20,301 nucleotides of DNA from DASVAL01 sp035649575 (GTDB lineage Bacteria > Planctomycetota > UBA1135 > UBA2386), in assembly GCA_035649575.1 (NCBI GenBank), contig DASRJH010000169.1, forward strand, positions 1 to 20,301, given 5' to 3'. Position 1 is the stretch's first letter, and each line of letters begins with the position of its first letter. Below, in pieces: positions 8,254 through 14,555 of this stretch. The translations under genes were made by a program, and so were the position numbers. The notes beneath the pieces are model-generated. The model ran no database searches. It was not told where the DNA came from and saw only the letters and a list, made by a program, of their open reading frames with translations.

Positions 8254-9174
8254 TCAACGCACCTCGTGAGGCAGCATGAACTCGATCATCTCCGGGATGC
8301 CGTCGATCTCCTCGACCGAAGTGGCACCGAAACCGCGCAGGCGTTCCACGACGGCCGAGACGCTGCTCTCGGGGGTGCTCGCTCCCGAAGTGATCCCGAC
8401 GTTGGCGACGCCTTCGAACCACTCGCGCTGCACTTCGGCAGCACCGAGCACGAGGCGCGCCGGGACACCGGACTCGGCCGCGATCTCGCGCAGCCGGTTG
8501 CTGTTGCTGCTCATGCGATCGCCGATCACGACCCACACGTCGACCTTGCCACGCAGGTTCTTGACCGCCATCTGGCGATTCGTCGTCGCGTAGCAGATGT
8601 CCTCCTTGCGCGGCGTCGCGAGGTTCGGGAACCGGCGCCTGAGCACGTGCAGGACCCGCATGGCCTCGTCGACGCTGAGGGTCGTCTGCGTGAGCACGGC
8701 GATGCGCTTGGGGTCCGGTACCTGCACTCGTTCTGCTTCCTCGGGCGTGGCCACGACGATGGTCTGTTCGGGAGCCTCTCCGACCACGCCTTCGACTTCG
8801 ACGTGATCGGCGTGACCGATCAGGAGGATCGTCATGCCCTTGTCGGCGAAGCGGCGCGCTTCGACGTGCACCTTGGTAACGAGAGGACAGGTCGCATCGA
8901 TCGCATGCAGCTGCAGGCGGCCGGCCTGGGCGAAGACCGTAGGCGCGACGCCGTGGGCACTGAAGATGACGTGGCTGCCCGGGGGCACCTCGGCGAGGTC
9001 GTCGACGAAGATCGCGCCCTTCTGTTCGAGGTCCCTCACGACGATCTTGTTGTGCACGATCTCGTGGCGGACGTAGACGGGACGGCCGAACTTGGCGATC
9101 GCGCGTTCGACCGTCTCGATCGCGCGTTCGACGCCGGCACAGAACCCGCGCGGGCGGCAGAGGAAGACCTTCAT
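8254..9174 (-). CDS. ispH: 4-hydroxy-3-methylbut-2-enyl diphosphate reductase
   Basis: IspH is the last enzyme of the MEP isoprenoid pathway, reducing HMBPP to IPP and DMAPP with a [4Fe-4S] cluster. The 306-residue product from ATG 9174 (MKVFLCRPRGFCAGV) has the three cluster cysteines C12, C96 (DATCPLVTKVH) and C194 (ICYATTNRQ). It also has the catalytic region GHADHVEVEG with H124 and E126, the SSNSNRL diphosphate-binding motif (222-228), and ITSGASTPE near the C-terminus. Length is normal. The open frame extends upstream to 9321, but the conserved family start and loss of homology before it favour 9174. It precedes nadE by four bases on the same strand. Presence of ispH implies use of the MEP rather than the mevalonate route. 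Confidence 0.97.
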   Translation of the reverse strand: MKVFLCRPRGFCAGVERAIETVERAIAKFGRPVYVRHEIVHNKIVVRDLEQKGAIFVDDLAEVPPGSHVIFSAHGVAPTVFAQAGRLQLHAIDATCPLVTKVHVEARRFADKGMTILLIGHADHVEVEGVVGEAPEQTIVVATPEEAERVQVPDPKRIAVLTQTTLSVDEAMRVLHVLRRRFPNLATPRKEDICYATTNRQMAVKNLRGKVDVWVVIGDRMSSNSNRLREIAAESGVPARLVLGAAEVQREWFEGVANVGITSGASTPESSVSAVVERLRGFGATSVEEIDGIPEMIEFMLPHEVR

Positions 9175-9442
9175 GAGGAACGCCTCAGTCTCGGCTCTGG
9201 CCATCGCGCGGGCAAGGGATCGCCCGGCCGCATCCTGTTGGCGCCCGGCTGCGCCCCCGCAGGGGCAGAGCGGCTGCACCCGCGGCGCGCGAAATGCCGA
9301 TCGCATGGCGAGGACCAGCACGCTTGCCGCGTCGGGCCCCGCGCGGGCCGCGACGAGATCCTGGCATGGGACAGGCGGGGGTCAAGACCACGGCCCTCCG
9401 AGCCGATGAATGGCTCGCCGCAGTGTCCGAAAGTCCGACAGA

Positions 9443-9450
9443 AAAGGAGA
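9443..9450 (+). promoter_or_regulatory. Strong ribosome-binding site that fixes a GTG start
   Basis: AAAGGAGA lies five bases before GTG 9456. It is one of the best anti-16S matches in the window and decides the start of the downstream membrane protein against upstream ATG codons in the same frame (for example 9366). Confidence 0.7.
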
Positions 9451-9455
9451 GATCC

Positions 9456-11009
9456 GTGGAAGTTGAAAGTCATGCCACTCCGACCGCTGAGTCACCGGAA
9501 CAGCGATATGCGAGCATCCACCGGGCGATCGAGCGCGGCCTCGAGTCCGACGAACTCTGGAAGGACCTCGCACTGGTGAGCGCCGAGCTCGGCCACAACG
9601 AAGAGGCCCTTCGTTGTCTCGGGAAGATCGTGAACCCGCACGTGCTCAAGACGGTCGAGCATCGTCTGAGGCGCCAGGGTCTCGTGAACCCCAAGAAGGG
9701 TCAAAACAACGCTGCGGCCGCCCGGATGGCCAGGACGGAGAAGAGCACCTCCGCCGACACCGCGCACCCGGGTTACACGCTCGGTGATCACGTCATCGAC
9801 GCGTGGCAGTATCTGTTCCACCAACACATGCCGATGATCGTGCTGGTGACGACGCTGGCGTTCCCGCCGCTGATGGTTGCCGGTGGCATCCTCACGGGCG
9901 GAGGATGGATGCTCGCCGCGGTCACCGTGGTGCCAGGTCTCTGCGTGCTCGCGGTCATGGGAGCCATGGGGCGACAGATCCTGATCGCCAGCAGCGAAGG
10001 CGTCGGCGACGTGCCACCGCTGCCCTCGTACCAGCAGATCGTCCTCGACGCGCGCCGTTTCGCGCTGGACGTACTGGTCGTCTTCACGCCGCTGCTCGGG
10101 CCGGGGGTGCTCGCCCTCGCTCTCGGGGCCCCGATCGCGACCTCGCTGCCACCTCTGCTGATCGGCGCGTTCTTCGTGCCGCTCGCCTGGTCGTTCCGGA
10201 CGTTGCGTGGCGACTGGACTGCGCTGTCCCCGGTCAGGCTGCTGCGTGGCGTTACCCGAGGCGGGAAGTCCTACTGCGGGATCGCCGGTGTGGCCTGCGG
10301 GCTGTTCGTGCCCGCCGCGCTCGTGATCTGGTTCACGATGGAAATCGTGAAAACCTACGTGTGGGTGCAGATCGCGGCCGCCGGCCCGCTCTGCGTCTCG
10401 CCGCTGTTCATCGCTTCGCGCCTGCTCGGCACCTGGCTGGACAGCAACCGTGAGGCACTCGGCAACGTGCTGTTGACGGATGCCAGCGCCGCGGCGGCCC
10501 AGACGGCCCCGGCGTCCGCGCCAGCGGTTCGTCCGTCCAACCGCGCCGCGCCAACGCGCAAGCTGCCCGAGAAACGGCGGACGCCCGGTGCCCGCAAGGC
10601 GAGCCCTGGTGTGACGCCAGGCCAGCCAACTGCCCGGACGCCGCAACCGGCGCGGGCCATCGAGGGTCGCGAGCCACAGCGCCCCATCACGGCGGATCAG
10701 CCCGACCTGAGCAACATTCCCGGAGCCCGCGTGCTGTCCGGCACCGAACGCGAACGCAGCGGCGCCGCCGCACAGGTCGGCACGACCTCTGCTGCCCCTC
10801 CGCTGGAGCGGCAGCCACTTGCCCGGACGCAGGCACCTGGCCGGTCGCAGCAACCCGCCAAGGCGATCGAGGGCCGTGAGCCGCAGCGCCCGATCACCGA
10901 GGATCAGCCCGACGTGAGCAACATTCCCGGAGCCCGCGTGCTGTCCGGTACCGAGCGCGAACGCAGCGGCGCCGCCGCATCTGCCGCCCCCGGCACGCCG
11001 AAGAAGTGA
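9456..11009 (+). CDS. Polytopic membrane protein with TPR-like N-terminus and duplicated C-terminal segment; function unknown
   Basis: The product has 517 residues from GTG 9456. Residues 15-80 look like a single TPR-type helical pair (DELWKDLALVSAELGHNEEA). Residues about 125-325 hold some six hydrophobic segments (approximately 127-147, 151-170, 203-226, 232-247, 275-295, 305-322). This resembles membrane proteins of unknown function annotated in planctomycetes, but I do not recognise a named family. From about 340 the tail is Pro/Ala/Arg-rich and disordered, with two copies of a 42-residue unit (398-439 and 467-508) containing AIEGREPQRPIT, DQPD, SNIPGARVLSGTERERSGAA. The duplicated tail may bind a partner or nucleic acid; no evidence decides this. 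It is divergent from ispH across 281 bases, in which I see no convincing promoter. apt follows 49 bases downstream. Confidence 0.8.
   Translation: MEVESHATPTAESPEQRYASIHRAIERGLESDELWKDLALVSAELGHNEEALRCLGKIVNPHVLKTVEHRLRRQGLVNPKKGQNNAAAARMARTEKSTSADTAHPGYTLGDHVIDAWQYLFHQHMPMIVLVTTLAFPPLMVAGGILTGGGWMLAAVTVVPGLCVLAVMGAMGRQILIASSEGVGDVPPLPSYQQIVLDARRFALDVLVVFTPLLGPGVLALALGAPIATSLPPLLIGAFFVPLAWSFRTLRGDWTALSPVRLLRGVTRGGKSYCGIAGVACGLFVPAALVIWFTMEIVKTYVWVQIAAAGPLCVSPLFIASRLLGTWLDSNREALGNVLLTDASAAAAQTAPASAPAVRPSNRAAPTRKLPEKRRTPGARKASPGVTPGQPTARTPQPARAIEGREPQRPITADQPDLSNIPGARVLSGTERERSGAAAQVGTTSAAPPLERQPLARTQAPGRSQQPAKAIEGREPQRPITEDQPDVSNIPGARVLSGTERERSGAAASAAPGTPKK
10647..10772 (+). repeat. In-frame 126-base repeat, copy 1
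   Basis: First copy of a coding repeat in the tail of the membrane protein at 9456. It encodes ARAIEGREPQRPIT through SGTERERSGAAA and matches copy 2 at 10854-10979 over its whole length with only scattered, mostly synonymous differences. Confidence 0.9.
10854..10979 (+). repeat. In-frame 126-base repeat, copy 2
   Basis: Second copy, offset 207 bases (69 codons) from the first. The stretch encoding SNIPGARVLSGTERERSG is nearly identical in DNA. Substitutions such as A to E and L to V show the copies have been under some protein-level constraint since duplication. Confidence 0.9.
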
Positions 11010-11058
11010 GGGGGGCGCAACCCTCGCGCTTTCTCGGCTGCCGCGGCAGGATAGCCAC

Positions 11059-11571
11059 ATGGACCTAGCGAAGTTCTTGCGCGACGTGCCCGACTTCCCG
11101 AAGCCGGGCATCGTGTTCAAGGACATCACGCCGCTCCTGGCATCACCGAAAGCGATGGTGGTCGCCGTCAGTCGCCTCGCGGCATTCGACTTCGGCCGCG
11201 TGGACAAGGTCGGCGCCGTCGAGTCCAGGGGCTTCTTGTTCGGCGTCCCGCTGGCCATGCGGCTCGGAGTCGGCTTCTTCCCGTTGCGCAAGCCCGGCAA
11301 GCTGCCTTGGAAGACGAACCGCGTCGAGTACGTGCTCGAGTACGGCACCGACGCGATCGAGATGCACCAGGATGCGATCCAACCCGGCGAACGGGTCCTG
11401 CTGGTCGACGACCTGCTGGCGACCGGCGGCACCATGGGCGCAGCGTGCAAGCTGATCGAAGGCTGCGGTGGCAAGGTCGCTGCGTGCGCCGTAGTGGTCG
11501 AGTTGTGCTTCCTGAAAGGCCGCGACCGTCTCAGCCCCCACCGTGTCGAGGCGCTGGTGCCGGTGCGCTAG
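11059..11571 (+). CDS. apt: Adenine phosphoribosyltransferase
   Basis: Apt salvages adenine: adenine plus PRPP gives AMP plus pyrophosphate, in the cytoplasm. The 170-residue product has the family start (LRDVPDFPKPGIVFKDITPL, residues 7-26), the VESRGFLFG adenine-side loop (54-62), the flexible lid region PLRKPGKLPW (75-84), YVLEYGTDAIEMHQD (91-105), and the PRPP-binding motif VLLVDDLLATGGTM (113-126). Length is standard. ATG 11059 follows AGGATAG at a good distance. The gene lies between the membrane protein and the riboswitch leader. It could be co-transcribed with the former (49-base gap). Paired inverted repeats after its stop may end its transcript. Confidence 0.97.
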   Translation: MDLAKFLRDVPDFPKPGIVFKDITPLLASPKAMVVAVSRLAAFDFGRVDKVGAVESRGFLFGVPLAMRLGVGFFPLRKPGKLPWKTNRVEYVLEYGTDAIEMHQDAIQPGERVLLVDDLLATGGTMGAACKLIEGCGGKVAACAVVVELCFLKGRDRLSPHRVEALVPVR

Positions 11572-11601
11572 GCTCCCGCCGGGGCAGGTGTTTTTCTGCA
11601 T

Positions 11602-11632
11602 TCACAAGCGCATGTGATGTGGCGACTTGTGA
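11602..11632. repeat. 7-base inverted repeat with further hairpin (11633-11648) after apt
   Basis: TCACAAG (11602-11608) is mirrored by CTTGTGA (11626-11632) across 17 bases. Immediately after, GTTTCT and AGAAAC form a second perfect 6-base stem with a CTCA loop. Neither is followed by a T-run, so they are weak intrinsic-terminator candidates; a protein-binding site or leader structure is equally possible. Confidence 0.4.
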
Positions 11633-11656
11633 GTTTCTCTCAAGAAACAACTCAAC

Positions 11657-11679
11657 CGGCGCAGAGCTCGCGCCGATCA
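11657..11679 (+). promoter_or_regulatory. Possible sigma-28-type promoter upstream of the riboswitch
   Basis: GCCGATCA at 11672-11679 matches seven of eight bases of the sigma-28 -10 element GCCGATAA. The -35 region is poor (CAAC at the ideal spacing, TCAA one base further). The predicted transcript start near 11686 would place the hairpin and aptamer in the 5' leader. The box overlaps a CGGCGC/GCGCCG hairpin, which may explain part of the match. Confidence 0.25.
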
Positions 11680-11702
11680 TGGGCCACTGTCGTTCTTTTG
11701 GT

Positions 11703-11734
11703 TGCTGAGTTCTCAGAGTAGAGAGAGCTCAGCA
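11703..11734 (+). other. 12-base-pair stem-loop just upstream of the aptamer
   Basis: TGCTGAGTTCTC (11703-11714) pairs with GAGAGCTCAGCA (11723-11734) over 12 positions with a single G-U pair and an eight-base loop, AGAGTAGA. It ends two bases before the aptamer's outer stem. There is no U-run on either strand, so it is more likely a structured part of the leader than a terminator. Confidence 0.6.
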
Positions 11735-11736
11735 GT

Positions 11737-11837
11737 GCTTCTCGAAAAGGCAAACCCGACGAAAGTCGGTGACGCAAAGCCATAGGGCCTTCAGCCGGTT
11801 CCCGCCGGTAATGGCAGCCTGGTTCCCGAAATGAAGC
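11737..11837 (+). promoter_or_regulatory. GEMM-I cyclic-di-GMP riboswitch aptamer
   Basis: The core matches the GEMM-I consensus in order. GGCAAACC comes first, followed by a stem CCGAC-GAAA-GTCGG (11756-11769) with the GNRA tetraloop that docks in the partner helix. Next is GACGCAAAGCC (11771-11781), whose GCC can pair with the first GGC. The second helix has GGGC (11785-11788) pairing GCCT (11817-11820) and an inner CCGG/CCGG stem, then GGTTCCCG. An outer stem GCTTC (11737-11741) with GAAGC (11833-11837), extended by TCG/CGA, closes the element. The base equivalent to ligand-contacting G20 appears to be G, which favours cyclic-di-GMP over cyclic-GMP-AMP. It faces the sigma-28 gene at 12118. 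No clear terminator follows, so control may be translational or use an alternative fold. Confidence 0.9.
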
Positions 11838-12115
11838 GAGGGTTCGCTATCGCTCCCGCCGTGTTCGCCGATCGGTTCGCCGGTCGGTTCGCTGACAGAC
11901 TCAGTACGGCTCCAGCCTCGCAACCCGCGGTCGACTCCAGCCACCCGACGCCCAGCCACCAAGAGCTGGGTCGAGGTGTCGAGGGGAAGGGAATCCAGGA
12001 ATGGCTCCGCCAGACGACGCGCTTGCCGACCGCGTCGAACACCGCCAACCGCACGCCGCGGTCGGCTCCGATTCCTTTCCTCCCGTCCTCAGCAACAGCT
12101 CCGCTGGAGTCTTGA
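11831..12115 (+). CDS. Possible leader ORF between riboswitch and sigma factor (94 aa)
   Basis: The ATG at 11831 lies inside the 3' side of the riboswitch outer stem, and the TGA (12113-12115) is two bases before the sigma-factor ATG. The peptide begins MKRGFAIAPAVFADRFAGR, with a short internal repeat (FADRFAGRFADRL), and is otherwise Pro/Ser/Thr-rich without a recognised domain. No ribosome-binding site is visible, and third-position GC looks lower than in the neighbouring genes. Its boundaries would allow translational coupling of the riboswitch to the sigma factor, but a chance open frame in GC-rich DNA is quite possible. Confidence 0.25.
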   Translation: MKRGFAIAPAVFADRFAGRFADRLSTAPASQPAVDSSHPTPSHQELGRGVEGKGIQEWLRQTTRLPTASNTANRTPRSAPIPFLPSSATAPLES

Positions 12116-12117
12116 TC

Positions 12118-13011
12118 ATGGCAAAGTCCGCTGCGCTCCCCACGTCCTCCCGCCCGGCAACCCCCACCCCGCGCCTCAAGGCACTGACACGCGAGACCCG
12201 GAATCCACGCAGCACGACTGCAGCGCAGCCGAGCCAGAACGCCGCCGTGTCAGAAGTGGATCTCGAGGTGATCTGGAAGACCTACAAGCGGACGCGCGAC
12301 GAGAACCTGCGCAACACGCTCATCGAATACCACATGCCGCTGGTGCGGGCCATCGCGGAGCGCGTGCTGCAGACGCTGCCGAAGTCGATCGAGCTCGACG
12401 ACCTGAGCTCGGCCGGCACGTTTGGCCTGATGGACGCGATCAACGGCTTCGATCTCTCGCGCGGGATCAAGTTCAAGACCTACTGCACGACACGCATCCG
12501 CGGTTCGATCCTCGACGAGCTTCGCTCGCAGGACTGGGTGCCACGCCTCGTGCGACTCAAGGCGCATCGGCTCGACCGCGCCATCCGACAGCTCGAAGGC
12601 GAGCTCGGCCGCGCGCCGAACCAGGCCGAGATCGCCGCGACGCTCGGCATCACTCTCGAAGAGCTCCAATCGCACGAGGCCGAGGCCAACGCCAAGACGA
12701 TCTTCTCGCTCTCCGAGAAGTGGGACGACGGTGACGAGGAGAAGGAGATGGAGAAGGTCGAGATCCTCGCCGACCGCAAGTCGGTGGATCCCGTCGACAC
12801 GATCCAGCAGCACGACGCGCTCGAGACGATCACGGGCAGCCTGACCAAGAAGGAGCGCCTGATCATCCTCATGTACTACTACGAGGGGCTGACGATGCGC
12901 GAGATCGGCGAGATCATGGAGCTGACCGAGTCGCGCGTCTGCCAGATCCACAGCAACGTCATGGCGCGACTGAAAGCCCAGATGGATCGGCCCCAGAACG
13001 TGGTCGGCTGA
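12118..13011 (+). CDS. Sigma-28/WhiG-type RNA polymerase sigma factor, riboswitch-linked
   Basis: The 297-residue product from ATG 12118 (CTGGAG eight bases upstream) is a group 3 sigma factor. In-frame ATG 12001, also with a reasonable AAGGG site, would add 39 residues. The first 45 residues are a Ser/Thr/Pro-rich extension unlike typical FliA. Region 2 follows (LIEYHMPLVRAIAERV, DDLSSAGTFGLMDAINGFD, GIKFKTYCTTRIRGSILDEL), then region 3 (RQLEGELGRAPNQAEIAATL) and region 4 with the helix-turn-helix (LTMREIGEIMELTESRVCQI). An acidic linker (DDGDEEKEMEKVE) lies between regions 3 and 4. It would direct RNA polymerase to sigma-28-like promoters of late flagellar or chemotaxis genes. It lies 280 bases downstream of a cyclic-di-GMP riboswitch and before reduced chemotaxis genes. 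It is a paralogue of the fliA gene at 17469. Confidence 0.93.
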   Translation: MAKSAALPTSSRPATPTPRLKALTRETRNPRSTTAAQPSQNAAVSEVDLEVIWKTYKRTRDENLRNTLIEYHMPLVRAIAERVLQTLPKSIELDDLSSAGTFGLMDAINGFDLSRGIKFKTYCTTRIRGSILDELRSQDWVPRLVRLKAHRLDRAIRQLEGELGRAPNQAEIAATLGITLEELQSHEAEANAKTIFSLSEKWDDGDEEKEMEKVEILADRKSVDPVDTIQQHDALETITGSLTKKERLIILMYYYEGLTMREIGEIMELTESRVCQIHSNVMARLKAQMDRPQNVVG

Positions 13012-13025
13012 TCGAAGTGTCGCGT

Positions 13026-13045
13026 GGGCTCGCTCGAGGGAGCCC
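13026..13045 (+). other. Stem-loop after the sigma-factor gene
   Basis: GGGCTC (13026-13031) pairs with GAGCCC (13040-13045) across an eight-base loop, 15 bases after the stop codon. No U-run follows, so terminator activity is uncertain. Confidence 0.35.
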
Positions 13046-13147
13046 TCGCCCGCCTCGACGCCAACACGGCCATGGCAGCGGATGCGCGCGCGCATCGCCG
13101 TCGGAGCCGATTGGCCGCAAAACCACTGAATCCCGCGCTCCTCTGCG

Positions 13148-13155
13148 GCCGATAG
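13148..13155 (+). promoter_or_regulatory. Possible sigma-28 -10 box before the CheY-like gene
   Basis: GCCGATAG matches seven of eight bases of the sigma-28 -10 consensus GCCGATAA and lies 22 bases before the CheY-like ATG. No good TAAA is present 15 bases upstream (the nearest A-rich bases are in a CTGAATC context). The position, directly after a sigma-28 gene and before a chemotaxis-type gene, is the main support. Confidence 0.3.
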
Positions 13156-13177
13156 CCCGAGCCTGCGCATCTTGGCC

Positions 13178-13432
13178 ATGCACATCCTCACCGTCGACGA
13201 CTCGGCAAGCATCCGGAAGCCCATGATGCGGCGCATCGGGCACGCCGGCATCGCGGACGCAGGATCGACCGAGTCGCGCGATGCCATCGAACGCAACAGT
13301 GCGATTGCACTCAGCAGGGCCATCGAGTCGCGCACGTTCGACTTGATCCTCGCCGATGTCGACGAGGGCAACCTCGAGAAGCCATTCACCCCCGAAACCA
13401 TCCAGAGCACCATCGAACCCTTCCTGAAGTGA
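13178..13432 (+). CDS. Truncated CheY-like receiver protein (84 aa)
   Basis: From ATG 13178 the product starts MHILTVDDSASIRK, a perfect CheY-like receiver opening with acidic pair D7/D8, and continues to FDLILAD with phospho-acceptor D60. It then jumps to EKPFTPETIQSTIEPFL with the conserved lysine K68 and the last helix. In full receivers about 50 residues separate the Asp from the Lys (D57 and K109 in E. coli CheY); here it is eight. The beta-4/alpha-4/beta-5 region with the switch Thr and aromatic is therefore missing, while the frame is kept. It may be a decaying gene, a non-switching phosphate acceptor, or need a partner to complete the fold. It lies between the riboswitch-linked sigma factor and a CheC-like gene 43 bases downstream. 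No clear ribosome-binding site. Confidence 0.65.
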   Translation: MHILTVDDSASIRKPMMRRIGHAGIADAGSTESRDAIERNSAIALSRAIESRTFDLILADVDEGNLEKPFTPETIQSTIEPFLK

Positions 13433-13475
13433 CAGGCGGGTCACGACGATCGGACCAAACGACGCCGCGCTAGCA

Positions 13476-14546
13476 ATGTCGGGCACAACTCTCAAGCAGG
13501 GAACTGGCGAGGAACTCAAGCGGCTCTTCGCGATGCTCGGCGGATCGATCAGCGGATCTCTGGGACCGCTGGTCGGACGCGAGATCGTCGTCGAAGCGCT
13601 CGAGCCCGAGATGATCGAAGTCGCGTCGCTCGTCGCGGGGATCGAGAAGCCCTGCGCGCTCGCACGCGGCATGATGGAAAAGGGCTTCGCCGGCAGGGTG
13701 CTCTATGCGCTGTTCGATCTGCCGGATGCCGTCGCGATGGCCGGGCATCTGATGCTGGCAACCGACGAAGTCATCACGGAGCGCCGCACGAGATCCACGT
13801 TCGAGACCGAAGACGCGCAGGCCTTCGGCGAGCTCGGCAACGTACTGTTCGCGGGTTTCGGCAACGTGCTGCGCGAGCAGCTCGGCAACATCGACGTGCG
13901 CATGCAGGATCACGGCGTCGTGCAGCCTGGTCTCGACAAGGGTCTGTTCAGCACCGAGCCGCTCGTGGTGTTCAGCTTCAAGCTGAAGGTCGGTGAACAT
14001 CCCGAGTCGATCGGCAGGCTCGTCGTCGATCGCGCCACGGCCGAGGCCTGGAACAAGGCTCCGCTCGAGTCACACGACGTCGCACCAGATGCGCGCGGCG
14101 CGGCGATCAGCGCGAGTGCTCAGGCCAAGGACGACGAGGGGTTCGAGAGCATCCCAGCGGCGCCGATCCGCGGCACGATCGCGGCGTTCGTGCTCCAGCC
14201 CGAAGTGTTCTCGACGCTGCGGCGCAGCTGCCGGCGCATCGGCTTCGACCTGCGGCGGCACGGCCGCGGCGAGATCCCGAACCCCGCCGCGCACAAGAAC
14301 GAAGTCGTGCTGCTCGACGTGCCGCCCGGCGAGGATCGGCGCTTCGATTGGTGTCGCCGGATCAAGGAGCTGTCCAGCTCCACGAGGGTCGTGCTGCTGA
14401 TCCACCAGCCTTCGCGCCAGCGCGTGGTGATGGCGTTCATGTCCCATGCGGACGTGATCCTCGGGTTTCCCTGCGAGGAGGCGGATCTCTCGCTGAAGCT
14501 CGGCTCGATCCTGCCTCCCTTGCCTCGCGCCGTGCCGACAGCTTGA
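13476..14546 (+). CDS. CheC/CheX-like phosphatase domain fused to a degenerate receiver
   Basis: The product has 356 residues. The N-terminal half (about 10-190) resembles CheC/CheX/FliY-type proteins, whose E-x-x-N motif removes phosphate from CheY. The motif is visible at E119-L-G-N122 within AFGELGNVLFAGFGNVL, although the Asp/Ser usually four positions earlier is Gln. A Ser/Ala/Asp/Glu-rich linker (about 195-232) follows. Residues about 234-345 look like a receiver fold with a central Asp (VVLLDVPPGEDRRFDW, D281) and RVVLLIHQPSRQRVVMAFMSHADVILGFP. The first-strand acidic residues are absent, and the conserved Lys-Pro is replaced by Gly-Phe-Pro, so it is probably a pseudo-receiver. Location after the CheY-like gene suggests both act in one phosphate-signalling module. 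The domain reading is by eye. Confidence 0.65.
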   Translation: MSGTTLKQGTGEELKRLFAMLGGSISGSLGPLVGREIVVEALEPEMIEVASLVAGIEKPCALARGMMEKGFAGRVLYALFDLPDAVAMAGHLMLATDEVITERRTRSTFETEDAQAFGELGNVLFAGFGNVLREQLGNIDVRMQDHGVVQPGLDKGLFSTEPLVVFSFKLKVGEHPESIGRLVVDRATAEAWNKAPLESHDVAPDARGAAISASAQAKDDEGFESIPAAPIRGTIAAFVLQPEVFSTLRRSCRRIGFDLRRHGRGEIPNPAAHKNEVVLLDVPPGEDRRFDWCRRIKELSSSTRVVLLIHQPSRQRVVMAFMSHADVILGFPCEEADLSLKLGSILPPLPRAVPTA

Positions 14547-14555
14547 TCGACCGGC

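Larger units (their letters stand above)
11572..12117 (+). other. 546-base leader/intergenic region upstream of the riboswitch-linked sigma factor
   Basis: This is the longest stretch without an established gene. Its first part (about 11590-11760) is visibly A+T-richer than the surrounding DNA and carries several inverted repeats (11602-11632, 11633-11648, 11660-11678, 11703-11734). A GEMM-I riboswitch occupies 11737-11837. The rest, 11831-12115, is one open frame of 94 codons that ends two bases before the sigma-factor ATG. No tRNA or known protein domain is visible. Confidence 0.75.

Noticed and set aside
8254..9321. Longer version (355 aa) of IspH
   Set aside because: The family starts at MKVFLCRPRGFC (9174); the upstream part has no homology-like features.
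9362..9377. TGGCAT...AGGC with GG-N10-GC spacing, a possible sigma-54 promoter before the membrane protein
   Set aside because: Only the dinucleotides and part of -24 match, the -12 is poor, and GG-N10-GC is frequent by chance at this GC content.
9492..11474. 660-codon open frame on the minus strand
   Set aside because: It lies opposite the membrane protein and apt; the translation is low-complexity with no domain, while the plus strand has a strong ribosome-binding site and recognisable apt motifs.
12250..13413. 387-codon open frame on the minus strand
   Set aside because: Antisense to the sigma factor and CheY-like gene, whose conserved motifs decide the strand.
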